Source: Kiritimatiellia bacterium
GTDB taxonomy: Bacteria > Verrucomicrobiota > Kiritimatiellia > RFP12 > UBA1067
Direction: 5' to 3'
NCBI GenBank assembly: GCA_016296065.1
Contig: JAEDKA010000080.1
Span: 1-8,532 of the forward strand
Length of the DNA: 8,532 nt
Shown: positions 6,285-8,532 of the stretch, piece after piece
How the letters are laid out: every line of letters begins with the position of its first letter
Numbering within the stretch: position 1 is the first letter of the stretch
Notes under the pieces: model-generated
Databases searched by the model: none
Told to the model about the DNA's origin: nothing
Seen by the model: the letters and a program-made list of their open reading frames with translations, nothing else
Program-made: the position numbers and the translations under genes

Positions 6285-8351
6285 TCAGTTGTCCTTGCGC
6301 TTGAACTGCTCGCCCTCGGCGGCGCACTTCTCCATCACAGCCTCTGTGAGAAGCGGCAGCTTTTCGACGGCGACGCCCTTCTTCGCCTCGTCCTTCGAGT
6401 ACGGGACGAGTACGTACGGGACCTGCTTGAGAAGCTTCGGAGCGACCTTGCCGGACTTGACGGCCAGCACCTGCGGCTTGCCGCGCCCGGACGGCGTGAG
6501 CGGGAACAGAAGCACCTTGTCCATGCCGCGCCACTCCTCGGGGAGCGTCCACTCGCGGTTCGTCCCGTTCCAGCTGAAGAAGTGGATCTTCTTCTTTCCG
6601 CTCCATGTGTCGGGCCACATGCGGTCGTAGTCGTAGGCGAAGACGACGTCTCCGTTGCGGCAGGTGAAGCCGCGCTGGAAGGCAGGTTCCTCCCATACGG
6701 ATTCCGTACCGTCGTCCCACGCAGCCTTCATCGGCCCCGCGTCCATGTTGAAGCTGTGCTCTCCGGCCTCGAGCTCTACGGCACCGCAGTCGAGGCGCGT
6801 CATCGTCGTCGTCCCTGGATCGTCACCGGGGAACACCGTCTTGAGGTTGCGGTAGATGCGCCTGCCGTCGACGTACACCTGCGAACCGCCGCTGGAGCGG
6901 CCCGTGTAGTAGCCCTCGAGCTGGATCTTGTACGTGCCCGCCTTCGGAGCCGTGTACTTCCAGTGGCGGCACCACTCGAGCATCGCGCGCGTGCGGTCGA
7001 CCCCGGCGGGCAGGTCGGGCATGTCCGCCGTGAGCTGAAGCACCGTCTCGTTACCGTCAGGATCTGTCACCACGACTCCGTTGAAATGGTTGTTTCCGAA
7101 AGTGAGGAACTCGTCCGTGCGATTGTTGCCCTTTCCGATATGGTAGAGCTCCTGGATAGAGCAGAGGTAGAAGTTGTTGATGACGTCGATCCAGTCTCCG
7201 CGCAGTCCGTCACCGCCGGGCATTCCCGGAATCTGGTTGTACTCGTCGTTGTCTCCTCCGCGGAAGGCGATGTTGAAAGTCTTCGCGCCGGGCATCACGC
7301 GCGGCGAGGGCTTCCCGCGGACGAGCGTGTTGAAGTGGAGAATGTCCTTCTCGATCTGCGAGGCGGTGGACGCGACGGGACTCACCGCGAACGCGCCCGT
7401 GTTGCCGACGACATGCATGTACGAGAGCCGGTCGCCAAGCTTCGGTGCGCCCCAGATGCGCGAATAGTCGCGCGTGGCGTATCCGGGAAGGCAATGGAGC
7501 CATCCGTACGTACCGTACTCGCCGAGGAAGTAGTCGCGAGGGCCCTCCGTGGCGACCTCCGTGCCGCGGCTTCTCAGGTATGCGCAGATGTTCGTCGCGC
7601 CCTCCTGCTGCGTCTGGAAGCTGCCGCCTTCTGGATAGCCCGTAGCGAAGTTGCCGCCTGCCTCGTTGAATACGTCGAGATAGAGGAGCGGCGGCGCGTA
7701 CGGAAGCGCGGCGTAGAAAGAGTCGATCATCTCCTTCGCGAGACCCGAGTCCCAGAAGCGCTTGTAGTCGACGAGCGAGCAGATCTCGATAGTGCCACTG
7801 CGAGAGGCCTTGCGCTCGGCGAGAAGCTGCTCCTCCGTCATCGTGTAGGGTTTGCCGTCGCGCTTTCCGGCGGAAGGATTCCAGTCGCGTCTGTAGATGG
7901 ACTTCGTCGCGACGAGCCTGCGGAAGAACTCGAGCGACTCCGGGTAGTCCGCGAGGCCGACGTTTACGTCCGTCAAGTTCACATGGAACGACACGAACGT
8001 GTTCGCCTCGTCGTGCGCCGCCTTCATGAAGTCGTGGAGCTTCTCCATCGAGCCGCCGACGCGGAACGTCGCTCGATTCCAGTAGGGCCAGAGGCCGTCC
8101 CAGTTCCATCCGCCCTTGTGGTCGTCTCCGACAATGCCGTTGACGATCACAATCTGCCTGATGTCACCGTCGAGCATCCGCGAGACGAGCCTGAAGCCGG
8201 CCTTCATCTCCTCGGCGCAACCCGCCTCTGTATCCGGCGTGCACAGCCTGTAGATGTAGCTTCCGTTAGCGAAGGCGGGCGCCTTGTTCGCCCCGCATGC
8301 CGTCGCCGCGCAAATCGCCGCGACTCCGACAGCCGTCACAACTCTTTTCAT
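6285..8351 (-). CDS. Secreted endo-alpha-N-acetylgalactosaminidase-like glycosidase (GH101 type)
   Basis: The 688-aa product probably hydrolyses the GalNAc-alpha-Ser/Thr bond of mucin core-1 O-glycans outside the cytoplasm. It starts with a Sec signal peptide (MKRVV, then a hydrophobic stretch to about residue 21). A catalytic barrel probably covers about 30-390. Within it YLDVF places the expected GH101 nucleophile at Asp226, and GTEVATEGP places the acid/base at Glu269. The pneumococcal enzyme has the same pattern (YVDVW, then GWRFAIEWG), but its Asp and Glu are 32 residues apart rather than 43, so this protein carries an insertion. Residues from about 430 look like beta-sandwich modules (GTYKIQLEGYYTG, VYVDGRRIYRN, LEAGEHSF), perhaps carbohydrate-binding. 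It is short for GH101, whose members are often over 1000 aa. The ATG at 8351 is chosen because AAAAGGGG lies 7 nt upstream and the signal peptide begins there. The 54 codons open further upstream look non-coding. Family assignment is from motif memory, without a database search. Confidence 0.75.
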   Translation of the reverse strand: MKRVVTAVGVAAICAATACGANKAPAFANGSYIYRLCTPDTEAGCAEEMKAGFRLVSRMLDGDIRQIVIVNGIVGDDHKGGWNWDGLWPYWNRATFRVGGSMEKLHDFMKAAHDEANTFVSFHVNLTDVNVGLADYPESLEFFRRLVATKSIYRRDWNPSAGKRDGKPYTMTEEQLLAERKASRSGTIEICSLVDYKRFWDSGLAKEMIDSFYAALPYAPPLLYLDVFNEAGGNFATGYPEGGSFQTQQEGATNICAYLRSRGTEVATEGPRDYFLGEYGTYGWLHCLPGYATRDYSRIWGAPKLGDRLSYMHVVGNTGAFAVSPVASTASQIEKDILHFNTLVRGKPSPRVMPGAKTFNIAFRGGDNDEYNQIPGMPGGDGLRGDWIDVINNFYLCSIQELYHIGKGNNRTDEFLTFGNNHFNGVVVTDPDGNETVLQLTADMPDLPAGVDRTRAMLEWCRHWKYTAPKAGTYKIQLEGYYTGRSSGGSQVYVDGRRIYRNLKTVFPGDDPGTTTMTRLDCGAVELEAGEHSFNMDAGPMKAAWDDGTESVWEEPAFQRGFTCRNGDVVFAYDYDRMWPDTWSGKKKIHFFSWNGTNREWTLPEEWRGMDKVLLFPLTPSGRGKPQVLAVKSGKVAPKLLKQVPYVLVPYSKDEAKKGVAVEKLPLLTEAVMEKCAAEGEQFKRKDN

Positions 8352-8358
8352 GTCCGAT

Positions 8359-8397
8359 CCCCTTTTGGCTTTTCCGGGGTGCGGCCGACATGGCCGC
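8359..8397 (-). promoter_or_regulatory. Leader hairpin and ribosome binding site of the GH101 gene
   Basis: AAAAGGGG at 8366-8359 sits 7 nt before the ATG and is a good Shine-Dalgarno. Just upstream, 8397-8381 forms a perfect 6-bp hairpin (GCGGCC, loop of 5, GGCCGC). The CCCC directly after that hairpin could pair with the GGGG of the RBS, giving a weak way to hide it. Seen: the repeats and spacing. Inferred: any regulatory role. Confidence 0.45.
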
Positions 8398-8408
8398 CGT
8401 CCCCATCG

Positions 8409-8423
8409 TTCACCAATATTGTA
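8409..8423 (-). promoter_or_regulatory. Probable -10 region of the GH101 gene
   Basis: The minus strand reads TACAATATTGGTGAA, a TATAAT-like hexamer about 67 nt before the ATG, leaving room for a leader of about 60 nt. The same 15-nt stretch, with two differences, precedes the other transcription unit (5942-5928). No convincing -35 box is visible 16-18 nt upstream, so sigma-factor assignment is open. Confidence 0.4.
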
Positions 8424-8532
8424 CATCGGACAGGCGAAAACCACCACCCCCACAAAGGTGGGGGGAGGCAAGCGGCATGCACCATGCCCCGAAAGTGAGA
8501 CATGAGCCTCCAATCTCGAGAGTGACTGTATT
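8424..8532. other. Upstream non-coding region with two hairpins
   Basis: No gene is evident here. Two perfect inverted repeats lie close together: CCCCCAC/AAAG/GTGGGGG at 8447-8464 (7-bp stem, 4-nt loop) and GGCATG/CAC/CATGCC at 8474-8488 (6-bp stem, 3-nt loop). On the minus strand the first is followed by TGGTGGTTTT, a poor U-tract, so it could be a weak terminator of a gene beyond the window or an operator upstream of the GH101 promoter. The minus-strand frame stays open here, but it lacks an RBS and would push the signal peptide inside the protein. Confidence 0.4.

Noticed and set aside
8289..8351. Lipoprotein signal in the GH101 protein (ATAC around Cys19).
   Set aside because: The usual Leu at -3 and Gly/Ala pattern of a lipobox is not met, so an ordinary Sec signal peptide is more likely.
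8447..8464. Rho-independent terminator.
   Set aside because: The stem is good, but the following minus-strand bases (TGGTGGTTTT) are a poor U-tract, and the plus side has none. Kept only as a hairpin.
6261..8498. A 745-codon open frame on the plus strand covering the whole GH101 gene.
   Set aside because: It is antisense to a gene with clear signal peptide and catalytic motifs. Its product is a low-complexity Arg/Val/Leu-rich sequence, as expected from the opposite strand of a GC-rich gene.

Overview
The window looks like host-associated (gut-type) DNA from the PVC group, most likely a Kiritimatiellota or Verrucomicrobiota-like bacterium. The evidence is a GC-rich backbone, a secreted endo-alpha-N-acetylgalactosaminidase-like (GH101) enzyme, a very large secreted protein with thrombospondin-3-type Asp-rich calcium loops, an RHS relic, and structured intergenic repeats. 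The lineage is inferred from gene content; no marker gene is present. All convincing genes lie on the minus strand, so the window reads right to left.

Layout, right to left. (1) 8532-8352: non-coding upstream region with two hairpins, a -10-like box, a leader hairpin and a good Shine-Dalgarno. (2) 8351-6285: a 688-aa secreted GH101-type glycosidase. (3) 6277-6112: relic of a second GH101 gene. Its RBS and first codons are joined directly to a fragment spanning the catalytic Asp/Glu segment. (4) 5968-5923: hairpin plus a -10-like box sharing a 15-nt consensus with the GH101 promoter. (5) 5923-622: five tightly packed open frames. These are a 54-aa signal-peptide/membrane ORF, a 991-aa metzincin-type metallopeptidase overlapping it by GTGA, and three unrecognised proteins (301, 170 and 245 aa) with a 17-nt gap (or 11 nt from an alternative TTG), a 7-bp overlap and an ATGA overlap. 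(6) About 600-448: truncated RHS/YD-repeat relic. (7) 449-1: intergenic repeats, with three 83-bp tandem units and a fourth diverged copy. Each can fold into an outer stem enclosing two hairpins.

How it may fit together. GH101 enzymes release core-1 O-glycans from mucin-type glycoproteins. The metallopeptidase carries HELGHSLGQLD, the HExxHxxGxxD type seen in some O-glycoprotein-directed metzincins, so the two transcription units may act on the same host glycoproteins (inference).

The most intriguing signal is a composition break. The N-terminal three quarters of the big protein are GC-rich. Near the start of its catalytic domain GC falls, and it stays lower through all three downstream genes until the RHS relic. 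That is the layout of a polymorphic-toxin-like locus: a conserved carrier, an exchanged C-terminal enzymatic domain, small downstream partner genes and an RHS scar. This is a hypothesis. A G6 run between the 54-aa ORF and the large gene decides whether the large protein has a signal peptide at all.
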